Notes: generated by a model not told the origin, from the sequence alone. Counted from the first letter of the stretch, positions 9,327 through 18,591 are shown. The stretch: DNA of 64,000 bases from Anaeromyxobacter sp. Fw109-5 (GCF_000017505.1 NC_009675.1:3791001-3855000), one strand, 5' to 3'. Program-made: numbers and translations.

Positions 9327-9821
9327 GTGTCGAGGAGAAGCGTCGTGAAGGACGATCGAGGGTACCTCGTGGACGTCGTCGGCGCCTTGCGCACGGACCG
9401 GCTGCTTCTCACGGAGCAGGACGCGGCGCGACTGCGGGCGACTCTCGCCCGGGCGTCGCTCGAGTCCATGGCGTCGGCGGACGCGCGGGGCGAGAACGCG
9501 GTCGAGCTGCTCGCGACGGCGCTGCGCAGCGCGATCGTCGTACCGCCTGACCGCATACCCGCCGAAGTCGTGACGATGCGCTCGAGGCTCGTCCTCGAGG
9601 ACGTCGCGAGCGGCGCGCGTCGCGAGGTGGTGCTCGTGTACCCGGAGGAGGAGCGGACGCACGAAGGCCATGTTTCGGTGCTCTCCCCAGTGGGCGTCGC
9701 GCTGCTCGGTCTCTCCGAAGGCGCGCTCGTCGGGTGGCCTCTCCCGAGCGGACGCACCGCGGTCCTGCAGGTCGAGTCGGTGCAGTACCAGCCCGAGGCC
9801 GTTGAGGAGTTTCACCTGTGA
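9327..9821 (+). CDS. GreA/GreB C-terminal domain protein (Rnk-like)
   Basis: A 164-residue protein whose second half (from about residue 75) is the FKBP-like C-terminal domain shared by GreA, GreB and Rnk: IPAEVVTMRSRLVLEDVASG, then EEERTHEGHVSVLSPVGVAL and EGALVGWPLPSGRTAVLQV. The N-terminal half is short and helical rather than the long coiled coil of GreA. Rnk-type proteins bind RNA polymerase near the secondary channel and modulate transcription. GTG 9327 follows AGGAGG with short spacing; GTG 9345 is an alternative. No operon partner. Confidence 0.8.
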   Translation: MSRRSVVKDDRGYLVDVVGALRTDRLLLTEQDAARLRATLARASLESMASADARGENAVELLATALRSAIVVPPDRIPAEVVTMRSRLVLEDVASGARREVVLVYPEEERTHEGHVSVLSPVGVALLGLSEGALVGWPLPSGRTAVLQVESVQYQPEAVEEFHL

Positions 9822-10089
9822 GCGCTCCGGGAACCTGGGAACGCGTCCTCGCGTCTCCGCCCAGGACGCGCCCTATCGCATGAGGAATCCCGCGTCCGCC
9901 GGTCGCACGCGATCGCCGGAACCCGAGGATGAGCCGGACTCCACGAGGGCATCGCCGCGGGCGGCTCCCTACAAGCAGTGAGCAGACCCCGCTGGAGGAA
10001 CTCGATGACGCACCGACTGATCTCGTTGCTGGTGTTCGGGACCACCACGCTCGCAGGGAAGTGATCGAGCGGCCGGAGCAGGTCGGGCG

Positions 10090-10322
10090 TTCCGACCTCA
10101 TCATCGAGAGCCATCGCGGACGCGGTCTCGCGAGGTGGCTCATGCAGTGCATCCTCGCCCACCCCGATCTCCAGGGGCTGCGCCGGGTCATGCTCGTCAC
10201 GCACGACCCGAGGCTCTACCTGAAGGCGGGCTTCACCGCGTTGAAGGAGCCCGAGACGTACATGGGAGATCCTCGATCCGGACGCATACGCGCACACGCC
10301 TGCGCCCGGCGAGAGGGAGTGA
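10090..10322 (+). pseudogene. GNAT acetyltransferase, 5'-truncated and frameshifted
   Basis: The frame encodes IIESHRGRGLARWLMQCILA and then HPDLQGLRRVMLVTHDPRLY, the acetyl-CoA binding loop (R-G-x-G-L) and following helix of a GNAT fold, followed by LYLKAGFTALKEPETYM. Just after this the frame is lost. Removing one G from the run at 10264-10266 restores EILDPDAYAHTPAPGERE and a stop at 10320-10322, a natural GNAT end. Upstream of the RGRG loop the N-terminal strands cannot be found in any frame. So the gene lacks its 5' half and also carries a +1 shift, which may be decay or a base-calling error. Confidence 0.7.
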
Positions 10323-10548
10323 CCCCCTCGACTCGCTCGGTTGGGAGCACCATCCAGCGTCGCAGGTACCGGCGCGAGGCGGGCGAGTCCTCCGCACGGC
10401 GGAGGGCGCGGTCCTTCAAGAGATTGCAGGACGTGTCGGAGGGAAGACATGGACCGCATCGTGATTGATCCGCGACTTGCTCGCGCGCTGCGTTCGGCCC
10501 CTGCGGCGAGGTCGAGGAGCCCACCATTCCGAGCTGGATTGGCACTCC

Positions 10549-11700
10549 TCAGTGAGCGGTCGGCGCGCCGAGGTGGGCGCGCCGCGCGTCGATCGTGGCG
10601 AGGAGCTGCTGGAAGGGCTCGGCGAACTTCCGGACGCCCTCCTCGAGGACCGCGTCCGTGACCGTGTCCATCGAGATCCCGAGCGACTCGAGCGCCGCGA
10701 GCTGGGCGCGGGCCAGGCCTATCTCATCCTCGAGCGTGTCGCGCACCGTGGCCCCGCGGCGGAGCGCCTCCAGGGTGTCGGGTGGCACCGTGTCCACCGT
10801 CTCCGGGCCGACGAGCGCCTCGACGTACAACAACTCCGGGTAGCGCGGATCCTTGACGCTCGTGCTCGCGAAGAGCACGCGCTGGGGGCGGGCGCCGCGG
10901 GCGGCGAGCGCCGCCCAGCGCTCGCTCGCGACGAGCTCCTTGAAGTCCTGATAGGCGAGCTTCGCGTTCGCGATCCCGGCCTTGCCCCGGAGCGCCTCGA
11001 TGCGACCGCGCTCGCCGGGGTCGGCCGCGCCCCGCGCCTTCTCGTCGAGGCGGCGGTCGACGAGGGTGTCGATGCGCGAGACGAAGAAGCTCGCCACGCT
11101 CGCCGCCCGCGAAAGCGCCTCTCCTCTCCGCGCCCTCGCCTCCAGCCCAGCCATCCAGGCCTCCGCCGCCTGACGGTATGCCGCGCGCGAGAAGAGCAGC
11201 GTGACGTTCACGTTGACTCCCTCAGCCGCCAGCGCCTCGATGGCGGGCATGCCCTCGGGCGTGCCCGGGACCTTGATGAACACGTTGGGCCTCGCCAGCG
11301 CCTTCCAGAGGCGGCGGCCCTCCTCGATGGTCGCTCTCGTGTCGAGGGCGACGAGGGGGGACACCTCGAGGCTCGCGAAGCCGTCGCGCCCGTCCGTCTC
11401 GTCCCAGACCGCGCGCATGAGATCGGCCGCCGCCCGCAGGTCCTGGATCGCGAGCGCCTCGTAGATCGCCTTCGCGTCGAGGCCGCGCGATCCCAGCGCC
11501 GCGATGTCGGCGTCGTAGTCGGCGGTCCCCGCGATCGCCTTCTCGTAGATGGCCGGGTTCGTGGTGAGGCCGCGGACGCCGTCCTCGACGAGGCGCGCGA
11601 GCCCTCCCGTGCGGATCAGGTCCCGCTTCAGCCCGTCGTACCAGAGGCTCTGGCCGTGACGAGCGAGCTCGCGGATCGGGTCGATCATGTCTGCCTCCAT
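10549..11700 (-). CDS. tal: Transaldolase
   Basis: A 383-residue protein matching the longer TalB-like class found in many GC-rich bacteria. The Schiff-base lysine is Lys143 in RPNVFIKVPGTPEGMPAIEA. Other family blocks are GVRGLTTNPAIYEKAI near residue 45, EGVNVNVTLLFSRAAY near 160, and VASFFVSRIDTLVD near 205. The enzyme transfers a dihydroxyacetone unit between sedoheptulose-7-phosphate and glyceraldehyde-3-phosphate in the non-oxidative pentose phosphate pathway. It stands alone here, without transketolase or glucose-6-phosphate dehydrogenase, and is transcribed away from the repair genes by the same strand (118 bp downstream of dinB). Confidence 0.95.
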   Translation of the reverse strand: MEADMIDPIRELARHGQSLWYDGLKRDLIRTGGLARLVEDGVRGLTTNPAIYEKAIAGTADYDADIAALGSRGLDAKAIYEALAIQDLRAAADLMRAVWDETDGRDGFASLEVSPLVALDTRATIEEGRRLWKALARPNVFIKVPGTPEGMPAIEALAAEGVNVNVTLLFSRAAYRQAAEAWMAGLEARARRGEALSRAASVASFFVSRIDTLVDRRLDEKARGAADPGERGRIEALRGKAGIANAKLAYQDFKELVASERWAALAARGARPQRVLFASTSVKDPRYPELLYVEALVGPETVDTVPPDTLEALRRGATVRDTLEDEIGLARAQLAALESLGISMDTVTDAVLEEGVRKFAEPFQQLLATIDARRAHLGAPTAH

Positions 11701-11818
11701 TCAGCGCGCGCCTCGGTCATAGCGCGGGAGGGCTGCCAGAGCACGTAGGCGACCGCGTCCACCCGTCTACTCGGCGGGCGGGCCGGTTCAGCCGACCCGA
11801 GGCGTGCCCGCTCGAGGG

Positions 11819-13198
11819 CTAGCCCTTCGATCCGCGTGGCAACTTGTTCGAGCTCACCGCCGGGGGAGTGGAGGGCGCGCGCGGCCTCGGCGCGGGCGCA
11901 TGCATGCTCGCCGCGTGGAAGGCGCGCGCCTCGTCGGGCCGACCGCGCCCGGTCGCCAGCGAGACCGCCGCGAAGCCGAAGCGGGCGCGGATGCCGTCGA
12001 CGACCGCGCCGACGCGCTCGTTGCGATCGAACAGCGGGAGCTGCTCGAACGTGCCGAGGCTCGAGAGCTGTACGCCGAGCAGGCGAATCGGCAGCGACCG
12101 TGTCCGCGCCGCAGCGAACATCTCCTTGACGATGGGGTAGAGCTCGAGCTCCGAGTTGGTCGCCATCGTCGTGTGCGAACGCGTGAGCGTGTGGAAGTCG
12201 GCGTAGCGCAGCTTGAGGGTCACCGTGCGGGCCTTGACGTGGCGCCTGCGCGCGCGCCAGCAGACCCGCTCGCACAGACCGCACAGCACCGCCTCGATCG
12301 ACGCCGGGTCGGTCACGTCCTCGCGGAAGGTCCGTTCGTTGGAGATGCTGCCGACGGTCTCACCCTCGGGATCGTGCTCGGCGAACGCCGGGCGCTCGCG
12401 GCAGAGGTCCCCCGACCCCAGCCCCTGCACGCCGCGTGAGATCGACGCCGCCCACGCGCCGAAGATCGTCTGCAGATCCGCGAGGGAGGCCTCGGCGACC
12501 GCCCCCAGCGTCTGGTAGCCGGCGGCGTGCAGCTTGGCCTCGGCGACGGGACCGATGCCGGGGAACGACCGCACCGGCAGCGGCGCGAGCACGGCCCGCT
12601 CGACGCCTGCGGGCACCAGCATCACGCCGCGCGGCTTGGCCAGCGCCGACGCCACCTTGGCCACGACCTTGCTGGTCGCGACCCCCGCGCTGGAAGGAAG
12701 GCCGAGCTCGTCGAAGATCGCCGTGGTCAGCTGCAGCACCGCGCCCTCGATGATCGCGTCGCCAGCGCGGTCCTCGGCGCCGTTCTCGCGGGCGGCGCCG
12801 GCGGATCGGTAGAGCCGCTCGCAGCCGGAGAAGTCGAGATACATCTCGTCGATGCTGGCGACCCGAACCGTGGGCGCGAAGCGACGCGCGATCTCCCGCA
12901 CGCGCTCGGCGTAGGTGCCGTAGACGTCGTGGCGCGTGGGCAGGTAGATCGCGTTCGGCGCGCGCTTTCCGGCCTCGAAGAGCGACATTCCCGACTTCAC
13001 GCCCAGGCGGCGGACCTCGTAGCTGGCGGCGGTGACCACGCCGCGGCTCCCCGGCTTTCCGCCGACGACCACCGGTTTGCCTTCCAGCGTGGGATCGAGC
13101 AGACGCTCGACGGACACGAAGAACGTGTCGAGATCGAGGCAACAGATGCGCGGCGCCGACAGCGGCCGCGCGCGCGCCAGGTCCGACGCCATCCCCAT
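11819..13198 (-). CDS. dinB: DNA polymerase IV (Y family)
   Basis: A 459-residue Y-family translesion polymerase. Metal-binding carboxylates are visible as Asp22 (and Asp24) in CCLDLDTFFVSVE and the Asp117-Glu118 pair in ASIDEMYLDFSG. The steric-gate and fingers region follows normally (GSRGVVTAASYEVRRLGVKS). Helix-hairpin-helix and little-finger regions follow (PVRSFPGIGPVAEAKLHAAG; TVTLKLRYADFHTLTRS). The last 50 residues are proline- and alanine-rich, and a usual beta-clamp motif is not obvious there, though QLPLF near residue 386 is a good clamp-binding candidate. It follows the LigD-type gene on the same strand by 73 bp, suggesting a joint damage-tolerance unit. Confidence 0.95.
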   Translation of the reverse strand: MGMASDLARARPLSAPRICCLDLDTFFVSVERLLDPTLEGKPVVVGGKPGSRGVVTAASYEVRRLGVKSGMSLFEAGKRAPNAIYLPTRHDVYGTYAERVREIARRFAPTVRVASIDEMYLDFSGCERLYRSAGAARENGAEDRAGDAIIEGAVLQLTTAIFDELGLPSSAGVATSKVVAKVASALAKPRGVMLVPAGVERAVLAPLPVRSFPGIGPVAEAKLHAAGYQTLGAVAEASLADLQTIFGAWAASISRGVQGLGSGDLCRERPAFAEHDPEGETVGSISNERTFREDVTDPASIEAVLCGLCERVCWRARRRHVKARTVTLKLRYADFHTLTRSHTTMATNSELELYPIVKEMFAAARTRSLPIRLLGVQLSSLGTFEQLPLFDRNERVGAVVDGIRARFGFAAVSLATGRGRPDEARAFHAASMHAPAPRPRAPSTPPAVSSNKLPRGSKG

Positions 13199-13271
13199 GA
13201 GCGGGAGGCTAACTGATCATCCGTTCAGGATCAAGCGAGGGGGGCGGCATGTCCGACCTGCGCCGATCGAG

Positions 13272-14258
13272 TCAAGGCTTCCTCTTCGATGCAGCCTTCC
13301 GGGTCGGCTTGCGGGGTGCCTTCCGCGACACCGGGCGGCGTGTCGACGCAGCGAGCGCCTCGCTCCAGTCCGCGTCCGTCAACATCGTTCGAAGCTTCGC
13401 CATCGCCTCGCGCAGCGAGCACCGTCGCTCGTCCAGGCCGGACCAGAGCTCGCCCACTTCGCCGACGCGCGCCGCCATCGTGCGCAGCGTGAACGTCCGC
13501 GGGCCGACGGTGCCTCCCTCGAGCTCGGCCCACGTGCAGGGCGCCGAGATCGGCGCGCCCGGCCTGGCACGGACCGCGTAGACCGCGGCGAACGTCGCGC
13601 CCGGCACGTTGCGCCCGGTGTCGACGAAGATGCGGTCCCCACGGTCGGCCTTGATGAACTCCAGCGTCAGGAGGTGCGGGTGGCGCTTGACCAGCGCCGC
13701 GCCCGCGCCCTGCGCGAACCGCCACGCGCTCTCGGCGTCGCCCTCGCCGTCGAGCGGAACCAGGATGTGGAACCCCTTCGAGCCCGAGGTCTTCACGTAA
13801 GACGGCAGCCCGAGCTCGTCGAGCAGCTCGCGTACCGCCAGCGCGGCCGTGCGCAGCGCCTCCGGATCCTCCGCGGAGGGATCGAGATCGAACACGCACA
13901 GGTCCGGCTGATGGAGCTTCGGTACCCGCGAGATCCAGACGTGCGGCGTGATCGAGTTCTGGTTGGCGAGCCAGACCAGGGATCGCGCATCGCCGACCAG
14001 CGGATAGTGCACGGACTCGCCCGCCGGGTCGGTGCGCTTCTCGACCTCGACGCGCTCGAGCCAGCTCGGAAACCCCTTCGACACGTCCTTCTGGATGAAG
14101 CCCTTCTTCTCGATGCCGGCGGGGAACCGCTCCATCGTGATCGGGCGCCCGCGAACGTGCGGGATCATCAACGGCGCCACCGCCTCGTAGTACGCGCACA
14201 GCTCACCCTTGGTGATGCCGGAGTCGGGGAACAGCACCTTCTCGGGATGCGTGATCAC
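13272..14258 (-). CDS. LigD-type primase-polymerase domain protein (stand-alone)
   Basis: A 328-residue stand-alone polymerase domain of the LigD/PolDom (archaeo-eukaryotic primase) type used in bacterial non-homologous end joining. The catalytic aspartates are Asp124 and Asp126 in LCVFDLDPSAED. The typical opening THPEKVLFPDSGITKGEL and the phosphate-binding TSGSKGFHILVPLDGEG are present. There is no ligase or phosphoesterase domain, and no Ku gene is in the window, so partners must be elsewhere. The C-terminus is a lysine/arginine-rich tail (RKAPRKPTRKAASKRKP) likely to bind DNA. Start GTG 14258 is chosen; upstream codons also stay open. It lies 73 bp upstream of dinB. Confidence 0.9.
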   Translation of the reverse strand: MITHPEKVLFPDSGITKGELCAYYEAVAPLMIPHVRGRPITMERFPAGIEKKGFIQKDVSKGFPSWLERVEVEKRTDPAGESVHYPLVGDARSLVWLANQNSITPHVWISRVPKLHQPDLCVFDLDPSAEDPEALRTAALAVRELLDELGLPSYVKTSGSKGFHILVPLDGEGDAESAWRFAQGAGAALVKRHPHLLTLEFIKADRGDRIFVDTGRNVPGATFAAVYAVRARPGAPISAPCTWAELEGGTVGPRTFTLRTMAARVGEVGELWSGLDERRCSLREAMAKLRTMLTDADWSEALAASTRRPVSRKAPRKPTRKAASKRKP

Positions 14259-14483
14259 GGCCCACCCAGCGCCTCGCGCCAGTCATCTCCTGCTCTTCAG
14301 CTCGATGGAGATGGTTTGCGAATCAGCGCTCGTGGGCTAGCCGAGCTGCTGCGGACCGGCACGCGCCTGAAGGGGCTCGCCGAGCGGCGCATCCGGCTCG
14401 AAACGCCCTCACGACCGTGGCGACGGCTGCGTGCGCTGCCGTCCACGTCCGCGAGCTCCTGCTGCGTGATCGCCCCGCGGGCC

Positions 14484-14825
14484 TCACGTCGCGCTCAGCG
14501 AACCGGCGCTCGCTGAAGCGCGCGGCGTGGACGCCGGGACGTTGCTCGACCGCTCGAGGCCGTGCACCGAGATGGTGGCGTCGGTGAACGCCCAGGCGAC
14601 GGCGAGGCCGCGGCCGGCCAGGACGAACGCCTCGCCCTCCTCGAGGAGGTGATCCTCGAGATCGCCCGCCTGCGTGACGAGCACGGTGCCGCGCGCGACC
14701 CGCACGACGAGGGCGGGATCCCCGAGGGCGGGATCCCCGCGTGGGAGCCGCATCGCCGAGTTCTCGTCGAGGTGCCACGCTCGACCGATGGACGGGGTCA
14801 CGCTCGCCTGCTTCCGGTTGGGCAT
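14484..14825 (-). CDS. DUF2917 domain protein
   Basis: The product is 113 residues with the DUF2917 pattern of a small beta-rich domain: VVRVARGTVLVTQAGDLEDH, then LLEEGEAFVLAGRGLAVAWA. Function of the family is unknown. ATG 14825 is preferred over an upstream ATG because AAAGGA lies 8 bases before it. Residues GDPALGDPAL arise from a perfect 15-bp tandem duplication at 14709-14738. The tail is serine- and alanine-rich. The gene is isolated. Confidence 0.75.
   Translation of the reverse strand: MPNRKQASVTPSIGRAWHLDENSAMRLPRGDPALGDPALVVRVARGTVLVTQAGDLEDHLLEEGEAFVLAGRGLAVAWAFTDATISVHGLERSSNVPASTPRASASAGSLSAT
14709..14738. repeat. Perfect 15-bp tandem duplication inside the DUF2917 gene
   Basis: The unit gagggcgggatcccc occurs twice in direct succession. 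It adds five residues in frame (GDPAL twice), so the protein remains open. This looks like a recent slippage or duplication event. Confidence 0.9.
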
Positions 14826-15083
14826 CGTGCATCCTTTCGCCTGCACCGCCGTGGGCAGCGGCGCTCGTGCCCGCGGTGCAGGTGGCGCGCCACCCCAGCT
14901 CCCCGCTGTATTCCGCAGCGCCCGTTGGAAATCCGGTGCGCTCGCCCCGAGCCGCCAGCGCGCGCCACGCCGGCGTCGTTGAGCAGACTGCGCATCGCGT
15001 GAGCGAGTGAGTGGGTCCGCGCGCGCGCGCGGGTGGCGCTACGCAGGGGGCACGGTCCTTGCTCGTCGATTCGACCGGCGACG

Positions 15084-15293
15084 GACGCAGCAAGACGGCG
15101 CGGGTTGATCGACGAGCTTCGGCTGATGGTCGTGCCCGTGGTCCTCGCCGGAGGGAAGGCGCTCTTCCAGAGCGTGAGCGGGCGACATCCGCTCGAGCTG
15201 CTGGAGACCCGGACGTTGCAGTCGGGGCTCGTCCGTCTCCGGTACCGATGGCGGGACCGAAATGCCCCTGAGATGGCGCAGGCCACGTCGTGA
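15084..15293 (+). pseudogene. 3' remnant of a dihydrofolate-reductase-like (RibD C-domain) gene
   Basis: The frame reads GLIDELRLMVVPVVLAGGKA and then HPLELLETRTLQSGLVRLRY, the end of a RibD_C/dihydrofolate-reductase-like protein. The N-terminal two thirds, including the NADPH-binding half, are absent. It resembles the end of the intact paralogue at 15980-16594 (LIDEYRLFIFPVVLGSGKR), so two related genes once lay close together. Confidence 0.7.
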
Positions 15294-15351
15294 CACGGGA
15301 TCGGCCGCGGGGTAGCGCTCTGCCACGGGCGCGCGACGGCGGAGGCGCACC

Positions 15352-15998
15352 ATGACGATGCGGACGCGGGCGTTGCAGACCGCACGGGGAACGCTGTGGG
15401 CCAGCTTGGTCCTCGCCGCGGGTGCGGCGGCGATCTCCATCCGAGCCCAGGCGGAGCCCTCGCGGACCCGGCCGGCCGGAGTCGAGCAGCCGTCGGTGAC
15501 GATGGAGCGCTTCCTGGCGCCCGGCCCCGAGAGCGCGCGGCTGTCGCGTCAGGTGGGACGCTGGGATGTGGTGATGACGATCCGGCCCTCGCCTGACGCG
15601 GCCCCATCGTGGCGAAAGGCCTGGTCGCCGAGCGCACGATGATCGGCCTTTACCTCCAGGAGATCATGAAGCCGGCGCCGGGCTCCGGCGTCCCGGACTT
15701 CCAACGGATCGACTACCTGACCTACGACGCCGTGCAAGCGCGCTGGGAGTACGTGTCGCTCGACCCCAGAGCCCCCATCGGCATCATGTTCGCCAGGGGA
15801 TTCTCGACCGACCCCGCTCGCAACGCCGTCTCGCTTGGGGCGCGACCGATGGACGTGTCCCGGCCGTCCGGTCGAATGCGTGGGACCCTTCCAATGGCTC
15901 GTCGGGAGGGCATCTCTTCCGATCCGCGTCTGTCGAATCGGGCCGGGTGTGGTTCGTACTCTTGGTGGAGGTCGAGCGTATGCCCAAGATCGTCGTGA
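15352..15998 (+). pseudogene. Exported DUF1579-like protein, interrupted by one frameshift
   Basis: The first frame (from ATG 15352) gives a signal peptide (LWASLVLAAGAAAISIRAQA) and the start of a DUF1579-type domain (SRQVGRWDVVMTIRPSPDAAP). The homology then jumps frame at the C run 15602-15605; adding one C gives PIVAKGLVAERTMIGLYLQE and QRIDYLTYDAVQARWEYVSL. DUF1579 proteins are small beta-barrel-like proteins of unknown role. The second frame stays open to 15998 but loses family likeness after about 15810, just before the next gene. Either a decaying gene or a one-base consensus error. Confidence 0.65.
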
Positions 15999-16594
15999 AT
16001 GCATTCGTGACCCTGGACGGCGTCATGCAGGCTCCCGGCGGCCCCGACGAGGACCGCGAAGGTGGCTTCGCGCACGGAGGCTGGCAGGCCCCCTACTTCG
16101 ACGACGATGGGGGACGGCTGGTCACCGAGGGGATCTCCGACGCCGACGGCTTTCTGCTCGGGCGCAAGACCTACGACATTTTCGCCAGCTACTGGCCCAA
16201 GGTGACCGACCCCAGCAACCTCATCGCGACCGCGCTCAACTCGCGCCCAAAGTACGTGGTGTCGCGCAGCCTCGAGCGCGTCACCTGGAACAACTCCAGC
16301 CTGATCAATGGCGACGTGGTCGCCGAGGTCCGGAGGCTCCGGCAGCAGCCGGGCCGGGCCGTGCATACCTGGGGCAGCACCGGCCTGCTCCAGACCCTGC
16401 TGAAGAACGACCTGATCGACGAGTACCGGCTGTTCATCTTCCCGGTGGTGCTCGGGTCCGGAAAGCGGCTCTTCGGCAGCGGTACGGTGCCGGTGGCGCT
16501 CAAACAGGTGGAGTCGGTCACGACCGGCAAGCGCGCGACGTACCTTCGGTTGGAGCGCGTCGGGAAACCGGAGTACGGGCAGATCGGCACCTAG
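15980..16594 (+). CDS. Dihydrofolate reductase family protein (RibD C-terminal-like)
   Basis: This 204-residue protein has the opening strand MPKIVVNAFVTLDGVMQAPG, then FLLGRKTYDIFASYWP and SRPKYVVSRSLE, then GSTGLLQTLLKNDLIDEYRL. These match the RibD_C/dihydrofolate reductase superfamily, NADPH-dependent reductases; this branch (YyaP/YqjY-like) usually lacks a proven substrate. ATG 15980 is chosen because the family N-terminus begins there, although a clear ribosome-binding site is not seen (ggaggtcgagcg lies 8 to 15 bases upstream). It is the first intact gene of a loose run with the Ohr and VOC genes on the same strand. Confidence 0.85.
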   Translation: MPKIVVNAFVTLDGVMQAPGGPDEDREGGFAHGGWQAPYFDDDGGRLVTEGISDADGFLLGRKTYDIFASYWPKVTDPSNLIATALNSRPKYVVSRSLERVTWNNSSLINGDVVAEVRRLRQQPGRAVHTWGSTGLLQTLLKNDLIDEYRLFIFPVVLGSGKRLFGSGTVPVALKQVESVTTGKRATYLRLERVGKPEYGQIGT

Positions 16595-16752
16595 ATCGTT
16601 TCGTGCCCAATCCGTTCGTGCGATCCGGTGTCGGTCGTCGCTGCACGCGGCAGTGATGGTCCGGATCCCGCATCGCGCGAAGGTCGACGTGACACGGCGG
16701 GGGGCCCTTCGAAGATCCTCTCGGCCGCGGAGGAACCAGCACAGGAGGCACC

Positions 16753-17193
16753 ATGACGAGGCCGGCATATCGCACCACCGCGCGGGTGACGGGCGGTCGC
16801 GCAGGCGGGAGAGGAGCCATCGAGGGCGGCGAGCTCGCGGTCGAGCTCCAGCTACCGAAGGAGCTCGGCGGACCTGGCGGCGCAACGAATCCCGAGCAGC
16901 TGTTCGCGATCGGGTACGCGGCCTGTTTCGAGACCGTGCTCGGCATCCTCGGGCAGCGCATGAACGTCGCTGCCGACGATGCCGTCATCGATTCCACGGT
17001 GGCGTTGATCCCGATCGAGAATGGACGATTCAAGCTCGGCGTGGAGCTCGACATATCATTGCCATCGATCGCCGATACGCAGCAGGCGGCCGGCCTCGTA
17101 CGAAAGGCCCATGACATCTGCCCATACTCCAGCGCCGTCCGCGGAAACGTCGAGGTAGCGCTCGTAGTAAATGGCGCTCCCCTCGGCGACTGA
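16753..17193 (+). CDS. ohr: Organic hydroperoxide resistance protein (Ohr/OsmC family)
   Basis: A 146-residue Ohr-type peroxidase. Both redox cysteines are present: Cys58 in FAIGYAACFETVL and Cys123 in HDICPYSSAVRGN. The N-terminal TTARVTGGRAGGRGAIEGGE and the spacing between cysteines fit Ohr rather than OsmC. The enzyme reduces organic peroxides in the cytoplasm, usually with lipoylated proteins as electron donor. No OhrR (MarR-type) gene is adjacent. AGGAGG lies just upstream of ATG 16753. Confidence 0.93.
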   Translation: MTRPAYRTTARVTGGRAGGRGAIEGGELAVELQLPKELGGPGGATNPEQLFAIGYAACFETVLGILGQRMNVAADDAVIDSTVALIPIENGRFKLGVELDISLPSIADTQQAAGLVRKAHDICPYSSAVRGNVEVALVVNGAPLGD

Positions 17194-17369
17194 GGCCTTC
17201 CACCCCAGTGGCATCGCTTTCCGGCGGTCGTCCCATCGAAGGCGCTGGACGATTCGTGATGCAGCGGGCGGTGGCCACGACTAGCACCTGACACGATCCA
17301 CTGCCCCCTGGTCATCTGGCCGACTACCCCTCATCCCAACCCACCGCTACGAAGACGGAGGACGAGCAC

Positions 17370-17843
17370 ATGGCCAAGAACACGATCTTCCTGTGGTACG
17401 ACAAGGACGCCGAAGCAGCGGCCCGCTTCTACACGCAGACCTTCCCAGACAGCGCGATGGGTCGCATCGTCCGCGCGCCCGGCGACTACCCCAGCGGGAA
17501 GAAGGGCGACGTGCTGGTGGTCGAGTTCACCGTGGCTGGGGTGCATTGTGCGGGCCTGAATGGTGGACCCGAGTTCAAGCACAACGAAGCGTTCTCGTTC
17601 CAGGTCACGACCGACGACCAGGAGGAGACCGATCGCTACTGGAACGCGATCGTCGGCAATGGTGGCCAGGAGAGCGCTTGCGGGTGGTGCAAGGACAAGT
17701 GGGGCGTGTCCTGGCAGATCACGCCGCGGGTCTTGACCGAAGCGCTCGCGGCAGGAGGTGAGGAAGCGAGGCGCGCTTTCGAGGCGATGATGCCCATGAA
17801 GAAGATCGACGTCGCCACGATCGAGGCCGCGAGGCGCGGCTGA
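17370..17843 (+). CDS. PhnB-like VOC superfamily protein
   Basis: This 157-residue protein belongs to the PhnB/3-demethylubiquinone-methyltransferase-like branch of the vicinal oxygen chelate fold. Characteristic stretches are FLWYDKDAEAAARFYTQTFP at the start, GGPEFKHNEAFSFQVTTDDQ in the middle and CKDKWGVSWQITPRVLTEAL near the end. The function of this branch is not settled; a metal site is not obvious. It follows ohr by about 175 bp in the same direction and could belong to a resistance-type gene run, which is inference. Confidence 0.85.
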   Translation: MAKNTIFLWYDKDAEAAARFYTQTFPDSAMGRIVRAPGDYPSGKKGDVLVVEFTVAGVHCAGLNGGPEFKHNEAFSFQVTTDDQEETDRYWNAIVGNGGQESACGWCKDKWGVSWQITPRVLTEALAAGGEEARRAFEAMMPMKKIDVATIEAARRG

Positions 17844-17916
17844 CGCTTCGTCACGCGTCGCGACCTGCTGAAGGCGCGGTCGCGGAGGAGATGGGCACGC
17901 GGCGGTCAAGTATCGT

Positions 17917-18591
17917 TCATTTTTGGCGCGCGGGTCCTCGCGAGGCGGGACGCACGCGCGCTCGGATCGCGGGGGCCGGCGGACCCCTCGCCTGGCCACC
18001 GGCGGTGAGCTCGCCATGCCAGGTGCGCAGCGCCACCTCCGCGACCTGCTCCAGCTCCTCGCGGCTCGCCCCATCGGCGGCCTGAATGGCCATCCCGTGA
18101 TTCACCGCGGCGACATAGCGGGCGAGCGCGGCGGGCTCCGCGGACGCCGGCAGGTCGCCCTCCGCGACGGCGCGCTCGAAGCGCTCGCGCAGAGCGACCA
18201 CGACCGTCGCGCGCCGGGCGGCGACCTCCCGCCGCACCGACTCGGCCTCGTCCCCGCAGGCCAGCGCGCTCTGCACCATGAGGCAGCCGCGCGGTGACAG
18301 CGGGTCCGCGAGTCGATCGATGGCCGTGCGCCAGAGCCGTTCCACGACGGCACCGGCGGTCGGCTCGGCGAGGGCCTCACTGAAGTACGCGGCAGGCCCC
18401 TCGGCATAGCGATCGAGCACCTTGCGGAAGAGCGCCTCCTTGTTACCGAAGGCTGCGTAGAGGCTGGGCCGGTTGATCCGCATCGCCCGCGTCAGCTCGG
18501 AGAGCGACGCGCCCTCGTACCCCCTGCGCCAGAACACCGCGAGGGCTCTGTCGAGGGCCTGATCCACATCGAAGTCGCGAGGGCGTCCCAT
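17917..18591 (-). CDS. TetR family transcriptional regulator
   Basis: A 224-residue TetR protein. The DNA-binding domain is complete (ALAVFWRRGYEGASLSELTR and MRINRPSLYAAFGNKEALFR, residues 17-56). The C-terminal domain (CLMVQSALACGDEA) matches the branch often found next to short-chain dehydrogenases. It is divergent from the SDR at 18704. Two similar inverted repeats lie in the 112-bp space between them, one close to this gene's own start, so autorepression plus SDR control is likely. The last 20 residues are arginine- and proline-rich. Confidence 0.92.
   Translation of the reverse strand: MGRPRDFDVDQALDRALAVFWRRGYEGASLSELTRAMRINRPSLYAAFGNKEALFRKVLDRYAEGPAAYFSEALAEPTAGAVVERLWRTAIDRLADPLSPRGCLMVQSALACGDEAESVRREVAARRATVVVALRERFERAVAEGDLPASAEPAALARYVAAVNHGMAIQAADGASREELEQVAEVALRTWHGELTAGGQARGPPAPAIRARVRPASRGPARQK

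Noticed and set aside
10465-11748. Forward open frame opposite transaldolase
   Set aside because: Transaldolase on the reverse strand has its catalytic lysine and all blocks; the forward frame is a shadow.
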